Source: Streptomyces sp. SUK 48
GTDB taxonomy: Bacteria; Actinomycetota; Actinomycetes; Streptomycetales; Streptomycetaceae
Assembly: GCF_009650765.1 (NCBI RefSeq)
Contig: NZ_CP045740.1
Span: forward strand, 3,944,001 to 4,008,000
Reading direction: 5' to 3'
Length of the DNA: 64,000 nt
How positions within the stretch are numbered: the stretch's first letter is position 1; every line of letters starts with the position of its first letter. Below the pieces are notes generated by a model, which was given only the letters and a program-made list of their open reading frames with translations, ran no database searches and had not been told where the DNA came from. Shown piece after piece: positions 55,310-63,732 of the stretch. The translations under genes were made by a program, and so were the position numbers.

Positions 55310-56511
55310 CCCACCCCGCCGTCGCACGGCCCATTACAGCCGCTGACCGCCGGAGACAAGGAGTACTCCTGCCCGCAGACCATCCCGCCGGAATCCCTGC
55401 GCCGGTGTCCGCCTCCAAAGCGCAGCGCATCACGATCGTCGCGGGCGCTGCCCTGGTCGCTGCCGTCGCCATGACCGCGAGCGCCGACACCCTGGCCGAC
55501 CTCGGTCGCTCGGTGGGCTGGGGTCACAGACTTGCGTGGTCCCTTCCCGTCAGCATCGACGTCCTGGCCCTGGTCGCCGGCCTCGCCTGGCTCGCGGCAG
55601 GCGCCAGCCGAAACTTGGGGCGCGCCCTGACCCTTATCACCGTGGGGGTGTCCGTCCTCCTCAACGCGGTCGGGCACCTGGTGTCGACCGGGCACCTCAC
55701 GACCGGTCCCCTCCTGGTGATCGCAGTGTCCGCCGTCCCGCCTCTCGCTGCGGCCCTTGCCGTCCACCTCGGCGCCGCAGTCAACGCTGACCGGGCCGCG
55801 CCCTCTGCCGAGAGCACCCCGCTGCTCCGGACCACAAAGGGGACCGCAGACCAGCGACCTTGTGACGACAACACCTGCGGACCAGCGGATCAGACTGGTC
55901 CGGGCCGCAGGAAGCCCGCCCCCGCGGACCATGCCTTGGAGGCTCCGGACCAGCGGACCGAGCCAGCCCCGGATCGCCCGGAGCAGGCGGCTATTTGTGG
56001 TCCGCAGGAGGCCGCTCCCCAGCTGCGGACCAGCAAAGCCGCAGGCCAAGCCTCCGCCGAGTCCTCGCAGCCCACGGACCACCAGCTGGCCGTACAGGCT
56101 GAAGGACCAGCCGACACGTCTGATCCCGCCCAGCCGGTACAAGGTGCACCTACGGATCAAATACCGGCTCGGGACCACCCGCTGATCACGGACCACGCCG
56201 GGCGGGCCACCGACAAGGCGGCCGTATCCCTCTCCGCGGACCACGCCGCTCCGCCTCCAGACCAGCGGGCTGATCCAGCTCTGCGCCCTGGGGACCGCTC
56301 TGCTGGCCACCAGGAGATCCCGCAAGGGGTGATTGAGGTCGCCCGTCAGGCCGCCCTCGCCGAAGGGCGCATGACCCGCCGGGCCATACGCCCGCACCTG
56401 CGCGAACACGGCGTCAAGGTCAGCAATGAGCTGTTCAGTGACCTCCAGGCCCGGCTCCACGCCGATCCCACGCTCGCGCACCTGCCCCGGACGACGAAGA
56501 AGACCCGATGA
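55306..56511 (+). CDS. DUF2637 membrane protein (Spd-like, conjugation-associated)
   Basis: About 401 residues. Four membrane helices in residues 45-165 ('ITIVAGAALVAAVAMTASA', 'AWSLPVSIDVLALVAGLAWLA', 'ALTLITVGVSVLLNAVGHL', 'LLVIAVSAVPPLAAALAVHLGA') form the DUF2637 domain found in transfer/spread genes of Streptomyces elements. A disordered Asp/Gln/Pro/Ala-rich region follows (175-330) and a short helical end ('IEVARQAALAEGRMTRRAIRPHLREHG'). GTG 55306 overlaps the preceding stop. The region coding for the disordered part carries the GGACCA repeats. Confidence 0.85.
   Translation: MTHPAVARPITAADRRRQGVLLPADHPAGIPAPVSASKAQRITIVAGAALVAAVAMTASADTLADLGRSVGWGHRLAWSLPVSIDVLALVAGLAWLAAGASRNLGRALTLITVGVSVLLNAVGHLVSTGHLTTGPLLVIAVSAVPPLAAALAVHLGAAVNADRAAPSAESTPLLRTTKGTADQRPCDDNTCGPADQTGPGRRKPAPADHALEAPDQRTEPAPDRPEQAAICGPQEAAPQLRTSKAAGQASAESSQPTDHQLAVQAEGPADTSDPAQPVQGAPTDQIPARDHPLITDHAGRATDKAAVSLSADHAAPPPDQRADPALRPGDRSAGHQEIPQGVIEVARQAALAEGRMTRRAIRPHLREHGVKVSNELFSDLQARLHADPTLAHLPRTTKKTR
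55829..56243. repeat. Twelve GGACCA/TGGTCC motifs inside the DUF2637 gene
   Basis: GGACCA at 55829, 55879, 55926, 55947, 56027, 56076, 56104, 56172, 56190 and 56238; the complement TGGTCC at 55896 and 55998. Often extended to GCGGACCAGCG. The motif falls in all three codon phases (encoding for example R-T-T, G-P and D-H), so a repeated amino acid sequence cannot explain it. A protein-binding array in DNA is the better reading. Confidence 0.75.
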
Positions 56512-57155
56512 GGAGCCGGATGGCACCGCCTCCGCGCCACGAGGACCACATGACGAAGACCGTGCCAAGCCCTTTCCCCGCTTCCGCCGAGGTGAAATCC
56601 ACCTCGGATGCGGGCGGAGCAAGTTGGAGGTCCGGACACTCCCCCGCAGGGGGAGCGCCCGAACCCGACCCCGCCCCGGGGGTGGCGGGGTCCGTCCGGC
56701 ACCAGGGGGCGCCGGACGGGAAGGCTGCGACCGAGGGCGGACAGCAGCCAGGCAAGGCCAGGAAGGGGAAGTCGCGTCCGCGTGACAAGAAGCAGCGCCC
56801 CGCTCACAGCGTCCGCCTCAATGAACAAGAACTCGCCATCATCCAGTCCGGCGCCGACCACGTCGGCATGAGCGTGGCCGGGTTCCTGGCCCACTCCGCC
56901 CTGGCCGCTGCCCGCGACCAGGCCCGCACCGCAGCGGCCATCGCCACCGAGCGGGACATCCTGACTGCCCTCTTCGGTGTGCGCCGTCAGCTCGGCTGGG
57001 CGGGCAGCAACGTCAACCAGGCCGTCAAAGCACTCAACTCCGGTGCCGACGCACCGCACTTCGCCGCTGCCCTCTCCGACCTGCAGCGTGCCGCGCAGGC
57101 CGTCCAACGGGCAGCCGACAGGATCACCAACAGGCAGGAGGGCGAAGCGGCTTGA
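56508..57155 (+). CDS. mobC: MobC-like relaxosome accessory protein
   Basis: 215 residues from the ATG overlapping the DUF2637 stop (ATGA); ATG 56550 is an alternative. First 90 residues are disordered and basic. Then a ribbon-helix-helix-like region ('HSVRLNEQELAIIQSGADHVGMSVAGFLAHSALAAA') and the MobC end 'RRQLGWAGSNVNQAVKALNSG', with the G-N-x-N-Q pattern of the family. Helps the relaxase bind and open oriT. Confidence 0.85.
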   Translation: MRSRMAPPPRHEDHMTKTVPSPFPASAEVKSTSDAGGASWRSGHSPAGGAPEPDPAPGVAGSVRHQGAPDGKAATEGGQQPGKARKGKSRPRDKKQRPAHSVRLNEQELAIIQSGADHVGMSVAGFLAHSALAAARDQARTAAAIATERDILTALFGVRRQLGWAGSNVNQAVKALNSGADAPHFAAALSDLQRAAQAVQRAADRITNRQEGEAA

Positions 57156-58888
57156 TCCCCCGGATCCACCAGCAGGGCAGCAACACCCTCGGGCTCCTGC
57201 ACTACCTGTACGGCAAGGGCACCCACGAGGAGCACATCGACCCGCACCTGGTCGCCTCCTTCGACGGCATGGCCCCCGACCCCGGACGCGACCCCTCGGC
57301 GACGAAGAGGGACCTCCAGCACCTCCTCGATCAAACGCTGTCGCTGCTCGACGCGGGCCGGCGTCCCGACAAGCACGTCTGGCACTGCTCGGTGCGCGCC
57401 GCTCCAGGCGACCCGATTCTGCCCGACGAGCAGTGGGGCGACATCGCCCGCCGTATGGTCGCCGCCACTGGTATCGACCCTGGCGACGGGGCCGGCTGCC
57501 GCTGGGCGGCCGTCCGGCACGCCGACGACCACATCCACATCATCGCCACCCTCATCCGGGAGGACGGCCGCCGCCCCGACCACCACCGCTCCGGCAAACG
57601 CGCGCAGGCCGAGTGCCGGCTGATCGAAAAGGAACTCGGCCTGCACCAGGTCGCGCCCGGGGACGGCACCGCCGCCAAGCGGGCCACCAGCGCGGAGCGG
57701 CACAAGGCCGAACGCGAGGGGCGGGAGCGTCCGGCGCGCGAGGAGCTGCGGGAGACCGTGCGGCGGGCGGTGGCCGACACGACGGGCGAGGAGGAGTTCT
57801 TCGACCGGTTGGCCGCCGCCGGTCTGCTGATCCGCAAGCGCGTCGCGCCCTCCGGGGACCTGCTCGGCTACAAGGTCGCGCTGCCCGACGACCGCAACGG
57901 TGAGAAGGAGCCGGTGTTTTACGCGGGCTCCACGCTCGCACCCGATCTGTCCCTGCCCCGCATCCGCGAACGCTGGACGCTGCCCGCGGAGGCTGCCGCC
58001 TCGGCGGATGGATCCGGGCCGGAGCAGCCGGCCCTGCCGGACGTGACCGGTCCCGCGTTCGCGCGGCGCCGGGCCTCCGCCGCCGCCTGGCAGGCGCTAC
58101 TGATCATCGACCAAGGCGACGACGGAGCGGCAGCGGCCCAGATCGCTGCGGCGGGTGAGGTCCTGGACGCGCTGGCCAAGACCTCCGCCGCCCACACCCG
58201 CGCTGAACTCCGGGAGGCGGCGTTCGTGTTCGAGCGGGCCAGCCGCTCCCGTGTGAAGGCCGAGCGCGGACACGACCGCGCCCTGCGCCAGGCCGCCCGC
58301 GATCTCGTCCACAGCGGACCCGCTCTGGGCCGCGGTGAGGACGGCGCCACCACCGCCATGCTCATCGACATGGCCCTCTTCCTCGCCATCGCCGCAGCGA
58401 ACTGGCACGCCAAGAAGCACCACGCCCAGCAGGCCGCAGCAGCCCAGCAGGCGGCCGAACACCTACACGCCGCCTACCAAGCCGCCGCAGACCAGCCCAT
58501 GGCCGCCCTCCGCCAGCGAGGCCAACGCCTGGCCCCGCGTGTTCGCCAGCGGCAAGCCAACCTCCTGCACGAAGTGCTACCGGACCTGGCCGCACAGGTC
58601 CAGGCGGAACCCGGCTGGCCCGCCCTGGTCGCCACCCTCGACGACGCCCGCAGAGCCGGCCACGACCCGGCAGCCCTGCTGGCTGACGCCGCCCGGCGGC
58701 GCGAGCTCGACACCGCGACCTCGATCAGCGATGTCCTCGTCTGGCGCCTGCGCCGCAGCGCCCACCTGCCCGCCGCCCCGGAAAACCCCCAGGACACGAC
58801 CATCCGAGATAAGCACCGCGCCCCCTCCCCGGCGCCCACCGCACAACCCGCGAGCGGGGCAGCGAACGGCACCGTCCGTCGGCGCTGA
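57152..58888 (+). CDS. Relaxase / mobilisation nuclease
   Basis: About 578 residues. N-terminal relaxase with the metal-binding His cluster 'RWAAVRHADDHIHIIATLIREDG' (HxDxHxH-like) and catalytic Tyr candidates in 'GLLHYLYGKGTHEEHID'. The middle and C-terminal parts are long helices ('AQQAAAAQQAAEHLHAAYQAAADQ'). TTG 57152 overlaps the mobC stop. Nicks oriT and leads the strand into a recipient. The position of oriT is not obvious; genes here overlap, so it is likely in the 53340-53773 gap or near 58889. Confidence 0.87.
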   Translation: MIPRIHQQGSNTLGLLHYLYGKGTHEEHIDPHLVASFDGMAPDPGRDPSATKRDLQHLLDQTLSLLDAGRRPDKHVWHCSVRAAPGDPILPDEQWGDIARRMVAATGIDPGDGAGCRWAAVRHADDHIHIIATLIREDGRRPDHHRSGKRAQAECRLIEKELGLHQVAPGDGTAAKRATSAERHKAEREGRERPAREELRETVRRAVADTTGEEEFFDRLAAAGLLIRKRVAPSGDLLGYKVALPDDRNGEKEPVFYAGSTLAPDLSLPRIRERWTLPAEAAASADGSGPEQPALPDVTGPAFARRRASAAAWQALLIIDQGDDGAAAAQIAAAGEVLDALAKTSAAHTRAELREAAFVFERASRSRVKAERGHDRALRQAARDLVHSGPALGRGEDGATTAMLIDMALFLAIAAANWHAKKHHAQQAAAAQQAAEHLHAAYQAAADQPMAALRQRGQRLAPRVRQRQANLLHEVLPDLAAQVQAEPGWPALVATLDDARRAGHDPAALLADAARRRELDTATSISDVLVWRLRRSAHLPAAPENPQDTTIRDKHRAPSPAPTAQPASGAANGTVRRR

Positions 58889-60328
58889 TCAGGCTTCGGC
58901 TGGATCCTCCTGTGGTTCAGCCTGCTCAGGGACGGTCGCCGTGTGAATACAGCGGACCATGGCTCCCGTGTCCGTCTCGCGCAGCCCCTGGTGGTCACAC
59001 TGGGGGCAGGCGCTGATCACGGAGCGGTCCCGCACTCGCTTGACCTCAGCGTTCAACTGCCTGAGCACTGCCAGCGCAGGCGGCTGTTGGTGCCAGCGCG
59101 GCGGGTCGTACTCCGGGATGGCATGGTGGACCTCGATCGCGGTGTCGATCTTGTTGTTGAGGATGGTGACCGCACCAGAGGACGCCTCGGGCGGGCCCAT
59201 GTGCGCGTTGCGCTCTTTCCAAGCCGCCGCCGAGTCCGCTGCCCGCCAGGCGAAGCAGATCATCTGGCCCGACGTGTATCCCGCCGCGAATCCCTTCCTG
59301 ACGATGTCGGCCAGTTCCTGGCGCCGGCCTTCAGGCACGGCGGGGTAGTCGTACTTCTTGGTCAGAAGCCCATCGAGGTAGGAGATGACGTTGATGATCT
59401 CCATGCGGTCGACGAGCTCGGCCAGTGCCTGACGGTCGTCGTGAGCTTCCTGGCCGGGAGCGGTCATGAAGTGTGCCCTGACAGCCCGCGCGTTGGCTAT
59501 GGACGTCGGGCTTCCGCCTACCAGGCGCCACTTCACCTCCGGGCCGAAGAAGCGGAGTTCTCCGTCCTCCTCGGAGACGTCGAATGCCTTCCTCGGCGTC
59601 TCCGAGGCGATGGCGACCAGGTGGGCGCGGTACAAATCGAGAAGGGCCTCCGTGTCCCTTTCTGTGTCGCCTGTCCATCCGAGCGAGCCCAGGTCGGCCA
59701 CGCTGGGCAGGGGATTGCCAGGGTTGCAGGCGGCGTGATTGACCAGGACCAGGTACAGGGCGAGAGCAGTCGGACGGCCGTAGGGCAGACGGCTCGTTGA
59801 TCCGTCCTTCGCCTCTTCGTCGGCGAGGGCCTCGGCGATGGTCCGCGCCTCTTCCTCGGCCTTCAGCTTCTCCCGTTCCTTCTCGGCGCGCGCCGCCTGC
59901 AGTCTCCGCTCGCGCTCACGTTCCTCGTCCTGCCGCTGGACGTCGCTGCACTCTGGACAGAGGTACCTGTCGTTGAGCCGGTCCAAGTACTTGCCGCCGA
60001 CCTTGACGGCCCACGACCGGTTGCTGACTCGGATGGGTTCATCACAGTTCCGGCAGAGCGACTTGAGCAGAACGGCGTGGGAGACGGACGTGGCCGTCGC
60101 TGCAACCCATTGCTGGTCGCCAATGCTCCCTACCGTGCGGGCCCAGGTGCCTTCCTCGGTGATCTCCCAGTACTGGGCGGCAACTTCCTGTGCCTGCTTG
60201 GGACAGTCGGCCTTGATGACGGCGCGGATGCGCGGCTCGCCGGGTGGGAACTCGATGATCAGCGGGGATGGGGCAGTCAGCTTCTTCTGTGCCTGTTCCC
60301 GCTGGCGACGGCGTTGGCGCTTACCCAT
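58889..60328 (-). CDS. Unknown protein with zinc-ribbon motifs
   Basis: About 479 residues (GTG 60337 is an alternative start). Begins with a basic stretch 'GKRQRRRQREQAQKK'. A zinc ribbon is likely from 'SLCRNCDEPI' and 'YLCPECSDVQ', followed by a charged coiled coil ('ERERERRLQAARAEKEREKLKAEEEA'). Middle: 'ALALYLVLVNHAACNPGNPLPSVADLGSLGW' and 'NVISYLDGLLTKKYDYP'. C-terminal 'ISACPQCDHQG' with another Cys nearby gives a second possible site. No family recognised. Convergent to the relaxase gene with no gap. Confidence 0.7.
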   Translation of the reverse strand: MGKRQRRRQREQAQKKLTAPSPLIIEFPPGEPRIRAVIKADCPKQAQEVAAQYWEITEEGTWARTVGSIGDQQWVAATATSVSHAVLLKSLCRNCDEPIRVSNRSWAVKVGGKYLDRLNDRYLCPECSDVQRQDEERERERRLQAARAEKEREKLKAEEEARTIAEALADEEAKDGSTSRLPYGRPTALALYLVLVNHAACNPGNPLPSVADLGSLGWTGDTERDTEALLDLYRAHLVAIASETPRKAFDVSEEDGELRFFGPEVKWRLVGGSPTSIANARAVRAHFMTAPGQEAHDDRQALAELVDRMEIINVISYLDGLLTKKYDYPAVPEGRRQELADIVRKGFAAGYTSGQMICFAWRAADSAAAWKERNAHMGPPEASSGAVTILNNKIDTAIEVHHAIPEYDPPRWHQQPPALAVLRQLNAEVKRVRDRSVISACPQCDHQGLRETDTGAMVRCIHTATVPEQAEPQEDPAEA

Positions 60329-60337
60329 GCGACTCAC

Positions 60338-60616
60338 TCTGACTCATGTCATCAGATGATCTCTCATGCCGGACACGCCGGTGGTCGTTTTCGGAAGTAC
60401 GAAAGGGTGATTGGGCGGCTTGCAAAGTGACGCACTGGTGGCGACGCGCTTGAACGACCTCCGCCAGTGGCATGCGTACATCCCGCAGCTTGGAGCACGG
60501 CCAGGGAACGTATCAGTTGGGCCGTAGTCGTCGGACGAAGTGCAAGGCTTGGCGGCATCCGCGTACTCGGTGCGCGGTAGCGTCTCTGTGAGGCCGAAGG
60601 AGAGGGAGCACTCAGC
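60338..60616. other. Divergent promoter gap
   Basis: About 280 bp between the zinc-ribbon gene (minus) and the HAD gene (plus). ATGAGTCAGAGTGAGTC-type half repeats close to 60335-60350 are visible, nothing stronger. No gene supported. Confidence 0.35.
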
Positions 60617-61279
60617 ATGCCGCAGCCCATGGATACCACGGACCGTCAAGCCGAGCATGGGCTCATCCTCGACTTCGCCGGGGTGTTGACCGCTGACCCG
60701 CGTTCCGTGCACCGCGCTTGGTGCGAGTCGGAAGGGCTTCCCCCAGAAGCATGGCGTGCCACTCTCAACGACCACCCTGAAGGCCGGCGGTTGTATGCGG
60801 CGCTGGAAGTCGGTGAGATCGACCAGACGGAGTGGAACAGGCGTACTGCGGCTCTTCTCGGTGCGCATGTCGCACCAGACAACCTGATGGGGCGCGCCTG
60901 GGCCGCAGTGCCCCCAGCTCGGCGCATGGCCGCGCTTGCACGAGCTGCCAAGAGCGTGGGGTACCGTCTCGCTCTCCTGTCGAACAGCTTCGGCACACAC
61001 CCCTTCAACCCGTACGCGCAGGCAGGGATTTGGGAACTGTTCGATGTGCACGTCATCTCCGAGCAGGTCCGCATCGCGAAGCCCGACCCTGCCATCTATG
61101 AGCTGACGTTGGAACGTCTCGGGCTACCTGCCCAGGCATGCGTGTTCGTCGACGACCACCCTCGCAACCTGCCACCTGCCGAAGCCCTGGGCATCACTAC
61201 CGTCCTTGCGAGGGATGAGGCCGCAACGGTGGCCGAGCTTGAGGCATTGTTCGGAGTGAGCGCCACGCTTTCCGTCTAG
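60617..61279 (+). CDS. HAD family hydrolase
   Basis: 220 residues, HAD subfamily IA. Motif I is 'LILDFAGVLT' (nucleophile Asp; second Asp replaced by Ala, as in many phosphatase/dehalogenase members), motif II 'LALLSNSFG', motif III Lys in 'RIAKPDPAIYELTLERLG', and motif IV 'CVFVDDHPRNLPPAEALG'. A soluble phosphatase acting on an unknown small substrate. GGAGAGGGAG precedes ATG 60617. Confidence 0.9.
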   Translation: MPQPMDTTDRQAEHGLILDFAGVLTADPRSVHRAWCESEGLPPEAWRATLNDHPEGRRLYAALEVGEIDQTEWNRRTAALLGAHVAPDNLMGRAWAAVPPARRMAALARAAKSVGYRLALLSNSFGTHPFNPYAQAGIWELFDVHVISEQVRIAKPDPAIYELTLERLGLPAQACVFVDDHPRNLPPAEALGITTVLARDEAATVAELEALFGVSATLSV

Positions 61280-61385
61280 CGGCGACTTCCCGCCAACTCA
61301 CTGTGCCGACGGTACTGATGGGTGTTGCCGATCGTAAAGGAGTGGGTACGGTCCGTGCCTGGCCGGTCGGGGAGGAGTTGCTGCC

Positions 61386-62588
61386 ATGCAGTGGTCCGAG
61401 TACAGCACCGCTGAACGCATCAAGAGGCTGCGCGGCCCGATGACACAGGAGCAGTTGGCAGAAGCTGCCGACGTTTCCGTGGGTGTCGTGCGGAAGCTGG
61501 AACGGGGCGGCACCGCTTCCCTTCCTTCGCTGCTGTCCATCGCCTCCGCCCTCGGGACGGACATCGCCGTCCTTCTCGGCCAGCAAGCGCCCCGTCGCGC
61601 CATGGACCGAGACGAGCGCGCAGCACTGCGCGCGCTGTCTGCCGCCACGCACGACGCCGCGATCGGCATTCCCACCGACAGTGAGCCGGGCACCGTGGAG
61701 GAGCTGCGTGCTGTCGTTCGGCGTGCTGATGCGGCCTACTGGGCGGGTCGTTACACGGAACTCGGTGCGCTGCTCGGCGCCTTGCTGCCCGAAGCCCGCG
61801 CTCGGTACGACGCTGCGGACACTGGTGAGCGGGAGGCCGCGGCCGGCGTCCTGGCCGATGTCTTCCAGACTGCCGGGATGGCTGCGAACGTGTGGGGTTC
61901 ACGGGACCTGGCCTATGCGGCGCTCACCTACGGCAGGCAGATCGCCGTCCAGGCTGGCGACGATCTGCGGGATGCGCACCTCGCAGCCACCACGGCGTGG
62001 GTGAATCTCCGCGACGGGCGGACGGCCCAGGGCTTCGCGCTCGCCGCGGCCCAGGCCGACCGGATCGAGCCGAAGATGTCCGAGCACGATCCAGACCGGC
62101 TGTCGGTGTACGGGCAGCTCGTCACGAATGCTGCTGTGGCCGCGTCCCGGGGCGGCGCTTCGCCGGACACCGCGCGGGAGTACCTCTCCCAGGCGCATGC
62201 GGTCGGCGCCCGCCTCGGTACGGAGCATGCTCGTGGCCGGCATGCTCAGCCTTTCGGGCCGCTCTACGCTGCCACGCAGGCGATGAGCATCGCCGTCGCC
62301 CTCGGCGACACCAGCGGTGCGCTCCGGCTCATGGACACCATCCGGCTGGACGACACGGTGCCGCTCGCCACTCGGGCCCGCTACGGCCTCGACGTGGCGT
62401 TGACGCACGTGGAGTGCCGTAGGTGGGATCAGGCTGCCGACACCCTGGAAAAGGTCTGCGGCATGGCGCCCGGGTGGGTGCGGCACCAAATGCTGCCCGG
62501 AGTGATCATCTCTCGCCTCGCCGGAGTGTCCGTCGCACGGCTCCGCGGGCTCGCTCACTCGGCCGGTGTGCCCCTCGCCGTGCGCTGA
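61386..62588 (+). CDS. XRE-family regulator with C-terminal helical repeat domain
   Basis: 400 residues. N-terminal helix-turn-helix ('ERIKRLRGPMTQEQLAEAADVSVGVVRKLERG'), then about 300 residues of Ala/Leu/Arg-rich helical repeats with TPR-like spacing ('AADVLADVFQTAGMAANVWGSRDLAYAALTYGRQIAVQAGDD'-like order). This layout is very common in Streptomyces and is used for sensing small ligands or partner proteins. GGAGGAG is nine bases before ATG 61386. Confidence 0.88.
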   Translation: MQWSEYSTAERIKRLRGPMTQEQLAEAADVSVGVVRKLERGGTASLPSLLSIASALGTDIAVLLGQQAPRRAMDRDERAALRALSAATHDAAIGIPTDSEPGTVEELRAVVRRADAAYWAGRYTELGALLGALLPEARARYDAADTGEREAAAGVLADVFQTAGMAANVWGSRDLAYAALTYGRQIAVQAGDDLRDAHLAATTAWVNLRDGRTAQGFALAAAQADRIEPKMSEHDPDRLSVYGQLVTNAAVAASRGGASPDTAREYLSQAHAVGARLGTEHARGRHAQPFGPLYAATQAMSIAVALGDTSGALRLMDTIRLDDTVPLATRARYGLDVALTHVECRRWDQAADTLEKVCGMAPGWVRHQMLPGVIISRLAGVSVARLRGLAHSAGVPLAVR

Positions 62589-62778
62589 CCGCTTTCACCA
62601 CCACGCCCTGTAGCAGTCCACGAAGCCGCCATCAGCTCCACTGCCACGCTCCATGGCAGTCCTGCCGCAGGACGGCAGCGCAGCAGCACGGTGCGTGGCA
62701 GCCCATCGCCGCACGACTTCCTGGCGCCGCCACGAGCCGTGCCTGTCCCGCGCACGGGATCGACAGCACGCTGAGCGC

Positions 62779-63222
62779 ATGCCGAAATCCCCTTCCGGCG
62801 GTATCGGACACGTGCCGGTTGCCGTCTACTCCTGTGCGGCCGAGTCGGCCGCTGTCCGCGAGGCCGAGCGGCGTGCACGCCATTACGCCGACGTCCGGCA
62901 CTGGCATGTGGCCGGCACCTGGTCCGATGACGACCCGAGCGTGCCCTTGGACGCCCGCCCGGCTTGGGCCGCTGTCACGAGCGCACTGTCCTCCGGTCTG
63001 GTCCGCGGCATCGTCGTCGCCGCAACCTCCCACCTCGCCGAAGACGCCGGTCAGTTCGCCACGCTCGGTGTCCTCATCCGTGACCGGGGCGGCTTCCTCG
63101 CCGAGGCGACGTCGCCGTCGGCGCGCCAGACCCCGGGGCAGCACGAACGCCGCCGCATCTTGCTCGAAGCCTCTTCGGGCTGGTGGTTGTGGGGAGACCT
63201 CGTGCCGGGAGCCGCCTCGTGA
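62779..63222 (+). CDS. Hypothetical protein with resolvase-like core
   Basis: About 147 residues. 'VAVYSCAAESAAVREAERRARHYADVRHWHVAGTWSDD', 'ALSSGLVRGIVVAATSHLAEDAGQFATLGVLIRDRGGFLAEA' follow the order of a serine-recombinase N-terminal fold (alpha/beta with a putative Ser near the first strand), but the catalytic Arg set is not clear and no DNA-binding domain follows. ATG 62779; upstream in-frame codons are not conserved in character. The gap 62589-62778 before it shows nothing recognised. Confidence 0.6.
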   Translation: MPKSPSGGIGHVPVAVYSCAAESAAVREAERRARHYADVRHWHVAGTWSDDDPSVPLDARPAWAAVTSALSSGLVRGIVVAATSHLAEDAGQFATLGVLIRDRGGFLAEATSPSARQTPGQHERRRILLEASSGWWLWGDLVPGAAS

Positions 63223-63626
63223 CCCGGGCACGGGCGGAGGTCGGTGACCTGGTCTCGGACGCTAACGGACGTCACGCCATCGTCACCGACATCAGGCAGG
63301 GCACCGACTGGGTCCTGCGTCCGGAGTCGGGCAGCCCCACGACTGAGCGGGAGACGGACGAGCCCGGCACCCTCGACGTCATCGAGACGCGCAGAACGCC
63401 TGAGCCGAGAGAAGACCACCTGATGCGCAGCCGCCACAAGGCCCGTGGCGGGGCTGTCGATTCCGTCCAGCGGTTCTGCGTCGGCGTGTGGTTCACCGGC
63501 CACCTCGCTGCCGCAGTCACCCTCGGCACGCTGATTACCAACGACCATCAGGACCTCGCCACCAGCCAGCGGCCGACGGTCAGCCAACCGGACGCCAGCC
63601 CGGACGAGGCCGACCGCGCGTTCTAG
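63219..63626 (+). CDS. Hypothetical protein, possible fusion of a small soluble and a membrane segment
   Basis: About 135 residues; GTG 63219 overlaps the previous stop (GTGA). The first part 'AEVGDLVSDANGRHAIVTDIRQGTDWVLRP' is a short beta-type module often found alone next to such genes. The second part 'VQRFCVGVWFTGHLAAAVTLGTLI' has one hydrophobic stretch. No family recognised. Confidence 0.6.
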   Translation: MTRARAEVGDLVSDANGRHAIVTDIRQGTDWVLRPESGSPTTERETDEPGTLDVIETRRTPEPREDHLMRSRHKARGGAVDSVQRFCVGVWFTGHLAAAVTLGTLITNDHQDLATSQRPTVSQPDASPDEADRAF

Positions 63627-63732
63627 CCCCCTGCGCTTCGCTGCCAGCTCAGCCGCTGGGCGGCGGCAGCTCACGACTCACAGCTCATCACCAGATCACT
63701 TCCCCAGACCACGCCCGGAAGGCGGACCCGCC

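Noticed and set aside
62779..63222. Active serine recombinase
   Set aside because: No catalytic Arg set or DNA-binding domain; only the general fold order is suggestive.
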